From assembly GCA_036874045.1 (NCBI GenBank), contig CM072346.1:10950001-11014000 (forward strand): a stretch of 64,000 nucleotides of DNA. Reading direction: 5' to 3'. Below the pieces are notes generated by a model, which worked only from the letters and a program-made list of their open reading frames with translations, ran no database searches and was not told the DNA's origin. Position 1 is the stretch's first letter; every line of letters begins with the position of its first letter. This DNA is from Cymodocea nodosa (taxonomy: Eukaryota; Streptophyta; Magnoliopsida; Alismatales; Cymodoceaceae). Shown piece by piece: positions 11,771 to 22,860 of the stretch. A program made the position numbers and the translations under genes.

Positions 11771-13387
11771 CTAGACATTATTTTTCTGGAATTGATTTAA
11801 TTCTTCCTACATAGCCATTGTCTAGTAAATATCCTTACAGGCTTCATCTACTAAATTTGGCTCTATTTCTGACACAAATGCACAAAAATTGCAACTATCT
11901 TGTGCTTTGCTTCTCGTTTGTACCCCTTTGGTTAAATTTCCAATAATTTGTTCCATGGGGTGATCATATTTGAACTTCCAACTTTGTTGATTCTGATCTA
12001 AAGCTTGGGATTTGAGTTTATACTTGCAATTTCCTTTCTCCAAATATTCATTTTTACTATCATTGTCAATCTTCAGATTCTTGAAATTCTGTATTAAATC
12101 TTCATCAAATCGAACATTTATGCTTTTCTCTACTCTTCTATCTTTAGCAACATATGCTCTGTAAGCTTTGCTTTTAGATGAGTATCCAACAAGTATGGTA
12201 GGTTCAGATTTTGCATCAAACTTGTCTTTAGTATTTGTAGTGTTTAATACAAAGCATTTGCAACCAAATGTCTTAAAGTAACCAACATTTGGAGTCTTAT
12301 CAAACCAAATTTCAAAAGGTGTCTTATTCATCGTAGGTCTGATGTGAGTTCTATTGGAGATATGATAGGTTGTACCAACTACTTCAGCCCAAAGAAATTT
12401 TGGCAAATCAGTGGCATTTAACATAGTTCTAGCCATTTCTTGCAATATCCTATTCTTTCTTTCCACTACTCCATTTTGAGCTGGAGTTCTAGGGTAGGAG
12501 AATTCATGCAAAATTTCAAATGAATTGCACAAATTTTCAAACTCATGATTTTCAAATTCTCCTCCATGATCACTTCTGATTTTCTTTACTATCAGTTCCT
12601 TCTGGTTTTGAATTCTAATGCAAAAATTTTGGAACTCACTACATGTCTCATTTTTATGAGTTAAAAATATTACCCAAGTTAACCTAGAAAAATCATCTAC
12701 AATAACAAGAGTATATTTTCGACCTGCAAGGCTTGAAATTTGAGTTGGGCCAAACAGATCCAGATGTAAAAGTTCTAATGGCCTTTTGGTTGAAATTTCA
12801 TGTTTTCTATGGAGAGGGGTTCTCTTTTGCTTTCCTAGCATACAGTCACTACACACCCTATCTTTCTTGAATGTAAGTTTAGGCAATTCCCTGACAAGAT
12901 CACCCTTGGATAATTTTCTAAGAGTTTTCATACTAATGTGACCAAGTCTTTTATACCACAACCAATCATCTTCACTAGATGCTACCAAACAGGAATTGCA
13001 TGTAGTATTTTCACATGGAAAGATTAATGTATAAATAGAACAGTTTCTAAAACCAGTAAATTTTACTTCATTTGTTGCCGGATCAATGATGTAACAATTT
13101 TCAGCAATAAAGGAAACTATATAACCTTTATCACATAATTGTCCTACACTTAATAAGTTTTGTTTTAATCCATTGACATGCAAGACTTTTTCAATTATGC
13201 CATTTTCTAATGTGATATTTTCTATAGCAGTAATTTTACACTTTTCATTATTTCCAAATTTAACAGATCCTAAATTTAAACTTTGAACAGAATCAAGAAA
13301 TCTTTTCTTACCTGTCATGTGCTTTGAGTATCCACTGTCCACAATCCATTTTGTTGTATGTCCTTGGAGCTGCTTGTCATCTTGCAA
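11771..13387 (-). pseudogene. pol: Protease and integrase of S1
   Basis: The protease has an intact active site in 'WIVDSGYSKHMTG' followed by the retropepsin-like region 'NVLHVNGLKQNLLSVGQL'. The GAG-pre-integrase zinc region includes 'LWYKRLGHIS' and 'CSDCMLGKQKR'. Integrase has Asp in 'LHLDLFGPT', Asp in 'IRSDHGGEF' and Glu in 'NGVVERKNRILQEMARTM'. The copia-type C-terminal part ('LVGYSSKSKAYRAYV') is present. Stops at 11822-11824 (Trp), 11807-11809 (Gln) and 11771-11773 (Trp) close the integrase end. The first two are shared with S2 at the homologous codons. Confidence 0.9.
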
Positions 13388-13459
13388 TTTATATTGAAAT
13401 TAAGGCTTTTGGTACCCAAATCTTCTTGGGTCCAGTAGTGTTAGTCCTTAAAACATTAA

Positions 13460-13539
13460 TTAATTCTAGCACTTTAGAAAGACCAACTAATTAGATCTTA
13501 GTTTGCTAAGGGACTAGCAAAATTTAAGTATGAGGGAAG
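13460..13539. other. Unassigned 80 bp between S1 and a G-family LTR
   Basis: After the point where S1 stops matching S2 there are 80 bp that I cannot align with any other part of the window. They precede the TGTTTAGAATG start of the LTR at 13540. It may be filler from the rearrangement that removed the 5' half of S1, or the original insertion site. Confidence 0.4.
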
Positions 13540-15404
13540 TGTTTAGAATGAAAAAGTGCATAATATTAACGGTTAAATGATGGTTAATTGTATAATATTT
13601 AGCTTATCATATGAGAATTAAGCCATTATGTTATAATTGCACTGTTATATGCTTTAATGAAAGAATCTGCATAATTCTAGGGAATTAATGTTAATTTAGT
13701 ACATTTCTGAACTGTCAGTAAATTACAGGCTGTGAAATTCTTAAGTATCTGAATTTTTTATTATTTCGGAGAGTTATATTTAATGTACCGGATAGTTATG
13801 TTTTAAAGAATATTTTACTATTTCCTGAAGTACACGTGTTGAATTTAAATGCTTTAGTATATCACGTGAGATGCACATGTTTAACTCATTAAGTTAGCAT
13901 AACTATACGCGTTGAGTTACATGAATACACACTAAGGTAACGTTATGTTAGTAGCTTATTTCTTTATTGCACGCGTTTTATAGTTAAATCAACAAAGTAA
14001 GTCCGTTGAGTTATCTATAACTCCACGGACCATTTATTTTCTAATATGCCACTGTAGCGGTTATAGAAACAGGATATACGAAGGAAAACCACGATTGCAC
14101 GTATCACGCAGGAATTTACTCGTGGAAGGGAGAAGAAATCACCATCGTTGATATGAATGAAGGAAATCCAACCGATCATCTAAGCAGAAGCAGTTACTAC
14201 TAAAGAAATATAAAAGAAAAGGAGAAAAGACGAAAGTGTGTGTGTGTGGAGGACAAACCGAGCTATCTACAGGCAGCGTTGGAAGTTCCCTGAAGTTCCA
14301 CACCACCATCATAATGACTAACCATCGGAGGTCTATGAGGATACTTTCCTGATGTCGGGTTGATTCCGAGCTAAACACGGTGCCTAACAATCATTGTGAG
14401 GAGTGATCGCGTCGCGGGAAGGAAAACCATTTTCACCAAGCACCGACTCATATCTCAAGAGATCGTAAAGCTTCTAGCATTGGTTTTGGGTTGATGCCAG
14501 TATGCTGAAGAGGAGATCATCTTGCAATTCTAGACTCGCGATTCTATAGGGAGAGGAGGTAGAATTGTAAGTGATTAAATTTTCAGTGGTGTAATCGCGT
14601 CGCATGTAGTGATGGAAGTATTTACTATCGATAGAGATTACTTTTACATTTCACCTTTCACCCATTTTCATGATCATATCAAAACAAAAATACCAAAAAT
14701 AACTTATCTGTGTTTATGTTTAGTATTTGAGTGTTGTATTGTTTGTTTTGTATCGTGATTAAAGTTATCATTATCAATATTGTGAATGTTTCATGTTTGT
14801 TTAATTCAGAAAATAGATAATAGTTTTACAGTTTACTGAAATTGATTCGTTCCAAATACTTAAAGATTTTAATGGTTACTGTTTGAAATATCTGAATGTT
14901 AGTATTGCCTAATGATAAATCCAATATTCACTAACATTAAAGAGTTTAATTGATGTTATTTACAATCTATGGAACTGCCCAATGGTTAGCCGAATTCCTT
15001 TGTAAATAGTAGTATTAAACTAGAAAGATAGGCTTGTGGAGTTAACTTAAGTCCACGAGATTAGTCCGTTGAGTTAGCCATAACTCCACGAACTAAGTCC
15101 GTTGTGTTAATTGTAACTCAACGGAGTGCGTAACTAAACACATAAACTCCAATATAAAAATCAAAGCAGTACACAATTCTTACTCAATCTTTGTGGGATT
15201 GACCTATACTTGCACACAAATACAATATACACTATGCACTTGCAGTTAAAATACAAATTGGAATTAATATCTAATTTGTGTCAAAGGTTGTTTGTCTACT
15301 TCTAAAATGAAATTATTGATATAAGCATAAAGATAAATTAACCAAGTTAAAAACAGAAGTTAACAAATACAAGTTTTCTGGGGATGTTATCTGGGAACTA
15401 AACA
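13540..15404 (+). repeat. G-family gypsy LTR in plus orientation
   Basis: It begins TGTTTAGAATGAAAAAG and ends 'gggaactaaaca'. It aligns along its length with the solo LTR 26590-28440 (plus) and, inverted, with 22861-24699 and 38714-40743. It contains a TATA-like TATAAAAG (14209-14216), paired 'ccgttgagtta/taactc(c)acgg' hairpins near 14010 and 15065, and the U5 block 'tctttgtgggattgacctatacttgcac'. The flanks (GGAAG left, AGTTA right) do not match. So it is either a solo LTR whose left flank was lost or the remnant LTR of a deleted element. Right of it lies the 3' region of G1 in opposite orientation. Confidence 0.85.
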
Positions 15405-15970
15405 AGTTATCTAGTGCAGCCTAAAGCAACCAAACACATGTCCACCAATATGTTGTATGAACCATAATCTAGACTTGCACCAGATCAATTCTAGGGAAAC
15501 TTTGTTGTTTGGCCTGATTTTTCTTTCTCTATTCACAACAACTTCTATTGCTACTTTTATCCTCATTTCCACAATCTAAGGTATGGTAATATCTAAATCT
15601 ACTAAGACTTTCCTCTAGTAGAAAATGTCAGATTCTACCTTTTGGAGTTGTTTTTCCCTTGTCGTGTTCCTAATCTTTTGTCTTGTATGCCATTCTTCTA
15701 ATTCTCTAAGAAATCTTGTGGTGTCTATTTCCTCCCAGAACTCTGACATCATCTTGTCCTTGTGGTGTGACGGAACGGAACAGAATCACTTTGATCTCTA
15801 CTGCTCTTAGTTCTAAATGATTTTGTGGATAATGCCCCCAAATCCTAAGTTTTAATATAAATAAACCCTAAGTTTTAGGTGGGTAATTGGGTCATTTTCC
15901 TATGCAAACTCTCGCTCTCTCACTCGCCTCTCCGTGGAGTTATGATTAACTCCATGGACTAAGTCCATGG
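15405..15970 (-). pseudogene. Degenerate accessory ORF downstream of integrase in G1
   Basis: It aligns with 25300-25800 in G2, including 'accataatctagactt', 'caatctaaggta' and 'gtgacggaacggaacagaat' on the plus strand. Fragments such as 'MAYKT' and charged stretches appear in all three minus frames, so several indels have accumulated. I recognise no domain. The position between integrase and 3' LTR is that of Athila env-like ORFs, but I claim no homology. A hairpin (15932-15957, arms CCGTGGAGTTA/TAACTCCATGG) sits just upstream of the ORF start. Confidence 0.45.
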
Positions 15971-16079
15971 ACTTAACTACAATACTCTGTTGAGTTATAG
16001 TTAATTCAACGGGGTAAGTTTGTTAACTTATCCTAGACTCAACGGAGTAAGTTCGTTGAGTTAATAGACTTCCTGTAAA

Positions 16080-16440
16080 GTTATAACTAATAAAAATACT
16101 TCAAATAATTATTTACTTCAATCAAGACCGAAGAATTTCTGGTTTAATTGACTCTTAATTTTTTCAATATTTTAGAATTTCGATCAAATCATTATATTCT
16201 TTAGTCGAACTGAAATTAAATATTCTCATTTTTTTCTTCTATCGATTAAATTGATACCATGCTTCGGTCAAATCGACATTTTTACTTAATATAATATATA
16301 GATTTTTTTATGTTTTTATGTTTCGGTCAAACCGATGGATCTTGTCAATTGAACCGTAACAAATTTTTTATTTTTTTATATATATTTTGGTGAAACTGCT
16401 AATTTCTTCCAGTTGAACCGTGACTATGTTTAAATAAGTT
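16080..16440. repeat. AT-rich region with repeated CGGTCAAACCG-like motifs (G1)
   Basis: Over about 350 bp, near-palindromic units such as 'ttcggtcaaaccgatgg', 'gcttcggtcaaatcgac' and 'ttcgatcaaatc' recur several times, between AT-rich runs. The matching region in G2 (35800-36140) has the same design with different spacing. No ORF is seen. It lies between the integrase stop and the accessory ORF. Confidence 0.55.
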
Positions 16441-16499
16441 TTTTTTTAACACTATTTAGATAATTTCTTACTAAGTAAAGCTTGAGTGGTCCTCTACTC

Positions 16500-17720
16500 T
16501 TACTTCTTCTATAATTCCAAAGGAACTTTTTGGAATCTTTAGAATAGGTCTAAGTCTTTGTGCATTTACTTTAAATATATTCTGATTTTTAGGACTTTTA
16601 ATTTCAATAGCTCCATAGGAATAAATATTTTGAATTATATAAGGTCTTGCCCATCTAGATCTTAATTTTCCTAGATGGTATGGAGTCTAGCATGTAAAGA
16701 TATACTTCTTGTCCTATTTCAAAAGTTTTTGGAATAATTTTCTTGTCATGCCAAAACTTCATTTTCTCTTTTTCTCTTACAGTTTTCGAATAAGCTTCAT
16801 TCTTGAATTCTTCTAATTCAATCAGTTGCATTTTCCTATTTTCAGCAGCCTGATTTAAATTAGTGTTCAAAGTTTTTAATGTCTAATAAGCTTTATGTTC
16901 AATTTCAGCTGGTAAATGACAACTTTTTCCATATACTAGCCAAAAAGGTGACATACCTAAGCTTGTCTTATAAGCAGTTCTATAAGCCCAAAGTGCATCT
17001 ATTAATCTATTAGCCCAATTTGTTCTAGTAGGATTTACTACTTTTTCTAAGATTAACTTAATTTGTTTGTTTGCACTTTCTACTTGTCCACTTGTTTGTG
17101 GATGATATGATGTTGCAATTTTGTGATTTACTCCATATTTCTTCATTAAGGCTTCAAAACTTCTATTATAGAAATGAGTTCCTCTATCACTGATAATAGC
17201 TTTAGGTATTCCAAATCTAGCAATTATATTAGTTCTTATGAAGTGTATTACCACTTTGTTGTCATTAGTTTTTGTAGGAATAGCTTCTATCCATTTAGAT
17301 ACATAATCCACCCCCAATAATATATAATTAAATTGATTAGACATAGAAAATGAACCCATAAAATCTATTCCCCACACATCAAAGATTTCAACCTCAACAA
17401 TAGGGTTCAAAGGCATCATATTCCTCTTTGATATTCCTCCTATTTGTTGACATCTTAAACAATTTAAACAATATTTATGAGTATCTTTAAATAGTGTTGG
17501 CCAGTAAAATCCACATTGTAGAATTTTGGCAACATCTTTCCCTGAACCAAAATGCCCTCCACATGCTTAGTCATGGTAGAAAGACAATATGCTTTGATAT
17601 TCAGTTTTTGAAACACACCTCCTTAAAACCAGATCAAGACATTTCTTAAATAAGTGTAGGTCTTCCCAATAGTAATATTTTACTCTTGGAAAGAACAATT
17701 TCTTATCTTGTCTATTCCAA
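16500..17720 (-). pseudogene. pol: Integrase of G1
   Basis: The N-terminal zinc region is decayed ('YHD', 'GGHFGSGK', '[13 protein letters not shown]', 'CLRCQQIGG', with stops near 17570). The core is well kept: Asp in '[12 protein letters not shown]', Asp in 'IISDRGTHF', Glu in '[15 protein letters not shown]', then '[23 protein letters not shown]'. Stops at 16883-16885 and a frameshift near 16655 break the C-terminal part, whose end is still recognisable by comparison with G2 (36180-36668). Confidence 0.85.
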
Positions 17721-17819
17721 TCCTTAGGTGTTAAACCAGTAACTAAGTAATTAACTATGTCTGCATATCAAGGCATTGTGTTCATGGTCATTAATTGTTC
17801 ATCAAGAAAATTATCCTTA

Positions 17820-19559
17820 ATTTCAATATTTGATTTTTCTATTTGTAATATTGATAAATGATTTACAACCTTTTTTATCTTTAATTTCTAGATCAAATTC
17901 TTGTAATAATAATATCCATCGGATCAATCTAGGTTTAGTTTCTTTCTTTGCTATTAGGTGTTTTGAAGCTAAATGATCCGTGTATACTATCACTTTAGCT
18001 CTAATCAGATATGATCTAAACTTTTCTAAAGCAAACATAATATCTAACAGCTCTTTTTTAGTAGTTGTATAATTAACTTGAGCATTATTTAATGTCTTGC
18101 TTACATAGTGAATCACTATAGGAGATTTTTCTATCTTCTGTCTCAGCACTGCTCCTACAGCAAAATTAGATGCATCGCACATTAATTTAAATGGATGGCT
18201 CCAATCTGGTGCTTGTATTATAGGAGTTGAAATTAAGCTAGTCTTAAGCTTGAAAAATGCTTCTTTGCAATTTTTATCAAAGTTGAATGAGACATCTTTT
18301 AATAGATTAGTTAAAGGTCTAGCTATTTTGCTAAAATCTTTAATAAATCTTCTATAAAATCCTGCATGTCCTAGAAATGATCTAATATCTTTTACTGATT
18401 TAGGTTCTAGTAGATTAGAAATTACTTCTATTTTAGCTTTATCTACTTCCAACCCTTTCTTTGAAACATGTCCCAAGATTATTCCTTGTTTAACCATGAA
18501 GTGACATTTTTCCTAATTTAAAACCAAACCTTTTTCCACGCAGCGTTTTAATACTTGGTCTAAATTGTTTATACACACTTCATCTAAAGTTTCATATACA
18601 ATAAAATCATCCATAAATATTTCTAAAAAATCTTCAGTCATTCTAGTAAATATGCCCTACATACACCTTTGAAAGGTGGCTAGTGCATTACATAATCCGA
18701 ATGGCATTCTCTTAAAAGCATAAGTTTCATTAGGACATGTGAAAGTTGTTTTCTCTTGATCCTCTAATGCTACTAGAACTTGGTTATATCTTGAATACCC
18801 GTCTAGGAAATAAAAATATTCTTGCCTTGCTAATTTCTCTAGCATTTGATCTATGAAAGGTAAGGGGAAATGATCTTTCCTAGTTACAGTATTCAACTTT
18901 CTATAGTATATACACACTCTCCAACCTGATTGAATTCTAGTAGATATCAAGTCTTGACTTTCATTCCTAATAACTATTAATCCTGATTTCTTGGGAACTA
19001 CATGGATTGGACTAACCCATGAGCTATCAAAAATCGGATAAATTATGTCATTATCTAACCATTTCACTATTTCCTTCCAAACTACTTCTTTAAGGTTTGG
19101 ATTTAATCTCCTCTCAAGAATTCTAATAGGTTTAACATTCTCTTCTAAATATATGTGGTGACAACATAAAGTTGCACTTAACCCTTTTATGTCAGTCATA
19201 GTCCATCCTATTACTTCTTTATAAGTTTTTACTACATCTTTTAATTTAGAAATTTGATCCTCTTTTAAATCTGAAGCAATAATGATTGGACATGTTTGTT
19301 TTTCTTCCAGAAATATATAGGTTAATTCAGGAGGTAAAGGTTTTAAATCTAAATGTTGCCCATCAGAATCTAGAGCTCCTAATTGAACATTTTCATTTTC
19401 AATATTAATCTCTTCTTGATCTCCTTCTATATTTATACTTTCACTTACTTCTAAAGTTTTAGAATTTAGTTGCCTATTTAATTCTTCTTGAAACACATCA
19501 TCTAGCATATCTCCTTCATCCTCTTTTCTTAGTACACCAATCCTTAAGAAATTTAGCAC
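17820..19559 (-). pseudogene. pol: Reverse transcriptase and RNase H of G1 (no protease upstream)
   Basis: The frame opens in the RT linker ('LPPELTYIFLEEKQTCPIII', 'EVIGWTMTDIKGL') and runs through RT motifs 'VSPIHVVPKKSG', 'GWRVCIYYRKLNTVTRKDHF', 'TYAFKRMPFGLCNA' and active site 'FMDDF'. RNase H follows ('[22 protein letters not shown]', '[20 protein letters not shown]', 'YTDHLA'). Stops occur at 18657-18659 and near 18515 (former Trp). The family normally has an aspartic protease between the gag-pol linker and RT. Here the linker ends at 'KFLKDWCTKKR' and RT-linker sequence follows within about 40 bp, so protease appears deleted. Confidence 0.87.
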
Positions 19560-20571
19560 AATGTGGCATTTTTTGCAATAAGTCTAACAAAGGAATGTTA
19601 ACTTGTACTTTTTCAAAAATTTCTCTAATTTTTTCTTGTTTTTCAGGAAATGTTTGTTGTAATCTTTTAGGATAGGGTGCTAATGATTGTGATTTAAAAG
19701 ATTCTTTTTCTTTCATTTGATTTGTTTGATCATGTTTAGTCTCATTTTCATATTTAGTTTTGTCTTCATTGATTTCTAAATTTTCAGATATTACATTTTC
19801 ATTATCATTTTGAATTTTGTTCTTATCCACCTTCATGTTACTTTCTTTTTGAATTCTTGATGGTATATCAGTTCTAGATATTAATGTTATACATACATCT
19901 TCTAGATTTTCATTACTTTCATGATGTTCTTGTATTTCATTTTCTTGATTATGATCTTCAACTATTTTTAGTTTTAAATTGCATTCTTTAAATTCTATTG
20001 CATTGGTATTTTCTTTTGTCTGTATATCTTGCAAATTATGCAAATTTGTAACATTAAAGTTTTCATTTGTGTTTTCCTGTTGCATAACTTGTAATTTCAT
20101 TGTAAATTCATCCAATGCCTTTAATTTTCTTTCCAAGTCATCTAATCTCATTGCATTCAATTTTTTATCAATTTTCATTAAGGTTTTTTCAATTTCGTAT
20201 ATGATATCAATTTTAGGTTCTAAATATTCTTCCCTATGGTTTAATTAGTTGACTTCTTGTTGCTGACACATATATTGTTCTAGTTTGTCCATGTTTTGCT
20301 CTAAGCTACGCTCCAGTTTGTCATGCCTATCCCAAACTTCCTTGTCTCTCAACATATTACAAATTCTCAACTGACCATTAGTTGGGTAAACTATAGGATT
20401 CTTATACTCAACTCTATTATATTGAATATAATTCATTTGTTGTTCATGTGCTCTAACCATCTGCAATCATCTCAGTTTCAAACAATCAGAGATGTCGTGA
20501 CATTCCAAATTGCAGAATTCACATATGCTAACTATAGGTTTCAGAAATCTTTGAGCATAAGCATATGCCAT
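19516..20571 (-). pseudogene. gag: Shortened gag of G1: zinc knuckle plus gag-pol linker only
   Basis: A start codon (20569-20571) is followed after 16 residues by a complete zinc knuckle C-X2-C-X4-H-X4-C ('CEFCNLECHDISDC'). A TGA stop follows ('CLKLR*', also in G2), then a frame with 'HEQQMNYIQYN'. A long Asn/Glu/Lys-rich region (20178-19600) ends in the conserved linker 'PYPKRLQQTFPEKQEKIREI' and 'MPHCAKFLKDW'. The capsid domain seen in the gag at 2088-3497 is absent. G2 starts the same way (38606). The reduced gag therefore predates, or was copied with, the tandem. Packaging in trans would be required. Confidence 0.75.
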
Positions 20572-20640
20572 ATTCTCGATTATAAAATAAAACACATAAC
20601 ACTCCCTCTACTATTAAAACAAAGCAGCACTCACAATTGC

Positions 20641-22818
20641 TGTAAAGTATCAATTTGTGCATTTTATATATGTTAATTCATGCATGTTAAGGATTATAAA
20701 GTGCAAATATATATGTTCTAATGTGGATTACATGCAAATCATATTTTTAGACATATGCATGAATTAGGGATTAAATAGTCAATAATGCACAAATTTATCC
20801 TTTATTAAATTTACACCTAGTCAATTAGCCCATGTGTAAATTTAAGTAATTTTATATTGATTTCATGCATATCTTAAAAGAATTATGATTAAGATATGAA
20901 ATCAAATATTCCTCAATTGAGCAAGCAATATATTATGCACATTTCATTTTTGCTTTAAAATTGAGTAGCAATTTATGTGTAATGTGCATATGCATTTAAT
21001 GTTATGTTTAGGTTGTTGAAAATAGGTGAGGACGTGGACCCTTGGATTAAATCATGGAAATTAATAACCCATGGTCATCCATCACACACTTCCAATTCTT
21101 GAAGATATCAATCAATCAACCATCAAGACTTGCTTAATTTAGGAGGCCACAAATTGGAAGTTGTTTGAATTCTTTCCATGGATGAATGACAAGGGAAGAG
21201 AAAAGTGCATGGCTGACCAAGGAAACATCTCATCTCCTTTCTACTCCACGCAAAAGGCCAAGCAAAGAACTCCAAAAATTTCTTCCTCCCTTCTTCCAAC
21301 CAAGGTTGTGGACGAGCTCTCCTCCAAGATTGGTGAGCTAGGCGTCTTCCCCCTCATACTAGAAGACCTCTTTCTCTCCACTCCAAGTCGACTTACGGAA
21401 GGACCTCCACGGGTGAAATCGGTGGTATTGGAGGCACGTGTGCAGCATTGGAAGAGCTTGGTATGTGATCTTCAAGATGAGGTAATAGGAAGCATCAACA
21501 TTGAGAGGAAAGCCAACAACTTCATACATCTTGGAAGTGGTTGAAGACGTGCGACCACCACTACAAAGCAACCCTAGAGACCTCTTTTGGATGTGCTACA
21601 GGTGGTGACAGTCCTGTGGTATGTTGGTGTGACGTGATTCAAGGTTGAAAGGGAGCTCGTACTTGAAGAAAGGTGGAGAACTCAAAGGTATATTGGAGAA
21701 GAGAGATCCTCATACTTGAATATCAAATTTTCATATCATATGTGTATGAGTATTTAGGTTTTCAATTCAATTGTTATGTGCACATGTAGTATGTTATTTA
21801 AATGATGATTTTGTTTAAGAATATTAGTTTTTTTACAAGTTTTCGTGGAATATAGTTGCTTCATGTGAATATGTGAATGTTGTGCATAAAACTAACTCTT
21901 AACCCTTGTGAATGTGTGTATATCCTATTTGCTGTAAATTCCAATGCATGTTTTGTTTTGTTATATGTTGTACGACTTGATTTCTCTAAGTTATATGTCG
22001 TGTTATATCTTTTTTTGTAAGTAATTTAAGTGTACAATACGTATGTAGTGTTGTTGGAATTTTTTAGAATGCATTTCTTTGGTTTTTCGATTTTTCTTTC
22101 GAAGGTAGCATCTGCTCTATTTTACTGGTCGAGTGACAGAAATTATGCTCGACGCATTCATGTTGTCTTGCTTTTGTGCATTCCAAAATGTTTTCCTGTA
22201 ACTTTTCCTGATTAGAGAAACGAGTTATGTTTCAAGGCACGGTGATTTCGTGGTGTTTCATGAAGATTTGATTGAGTTATGATTTTTACACCAACGACAC
22301 GTTTTTGGAAAGTTTTCATAATCGATTTGCACACTGTTTGTATATCCGACTTTGGCAGCAACCTAGAGTGAATTAGTCCTGGAAATCACTGCCATTTTAA
22401 AGATAACTCGATGACCTTTCCAACCAATATTTTCTCTAGATTTTTCAATGTCCAGGTTGGAAGGAAGAAGAGTTAGAATTCGGACTAATTTCTGTGATTC
22501 CAGAAATGTGAACTTAAGATTTTCTTGAGTTTTCTAGTTATTAGCTCTAGGAATTAATAAGTTTTATGCTACTTTTGAAATCTTTATTGTATTTTTGTAA
22601 ATTGTAACTTGATTACACATAATTAGAGTTTTAATTGTGGATTTAATAGAGTGGATGCTTTATCAAACAATCATTTTAATAAAATTATTTAAGACAAACT
22701 CCTTGTGGATTCAACCCATACTTGCACATGCTTATTACAATGGGCACCGTGCGCTTGCGGTTATAAATGTAAAATTTGTGCTTTTGACGTTAATTTAACA
22801 ACACATAAAAGCGTTACA
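20641..22818 (+). repeat. Solo LTR of family L inside G1, duplication RTTGC
   Basis: A 2,178-bp insertion from TGTAAAGTATC to GCGTTACA. The flanks ATTGC (20636-20640) and GTTGC (22819-22823) match at four of five bases. Joining the flanks restores the sequence of G2 ('cactaacagttgcttagc' near 38670). The U5 block 'ctccttgtggattcaacccatacttgcac' and 'caccgtgcgcttgcgg' (22688-22756) gives plus orientation. No gag or pol is inside. A 127-codon open frame (21161-21544) is not conserved in the related LTR at 1-1204 and is not called. Confidence 0.88.
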
Positions 22819-22835
22819 GTTGCTTAACTTCTCAA

Positions 22836-22853
22836 TCCCCGGCAATGGCGCCA
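22836..22853 (-). other. Primer-binding site of G1 (tRNA-Asp type)
   Basis: Minus strand TGGCGCCATTGCCGGGG, complementary to the 3' end of plant tRNA-Asp (family knowledge; one mismatch to the usual TGGCGCCGTTGCCGGGG). It lies 7 bp inside the LTR end at 22861, as expected for minus-strand priming. Confidence 0.85.
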
Positions 22854-22860
22854 AAAAACT

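Larger units (their letters stand above)
8478..13459 (-). mobile_element. SIRE-like Ty1/copia element S1, 5'-truncated
   Basis: Minus-strand order: [protease-integrase 13387-11771] - [RT-RNase H 11760-10330] - short 3' region with polypurine tracts - 3' LTR (9933-8478). Integrase before RT defines Ty1/copia. It is closely related to S2 (25952-35748), and the two can be aligned throughout. Homology to S2 stops at about 13459, within the gag-protease linker. The gag, primer-binding site and 5' LTR are therefore missing, and no target-site duplication can be tested. There is no envelope-like ORF in this family. Confidence 0.9.

Noticed and set aside
14139..14390. Minus-strand frame in the G LTR, with similar ones at 23787-24084 and 27027-27218
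   Set aside because: The G LTRs are homologous, yet the frames differ in phase and strand between copies, so none is conserved.
21161..21544. A 127-codon plus-strand open frame in the solo LTR L
   Set aside because: No recognisable domain, not kept in the related LTR at 1-1204, and inside an LTR; treated as chance.
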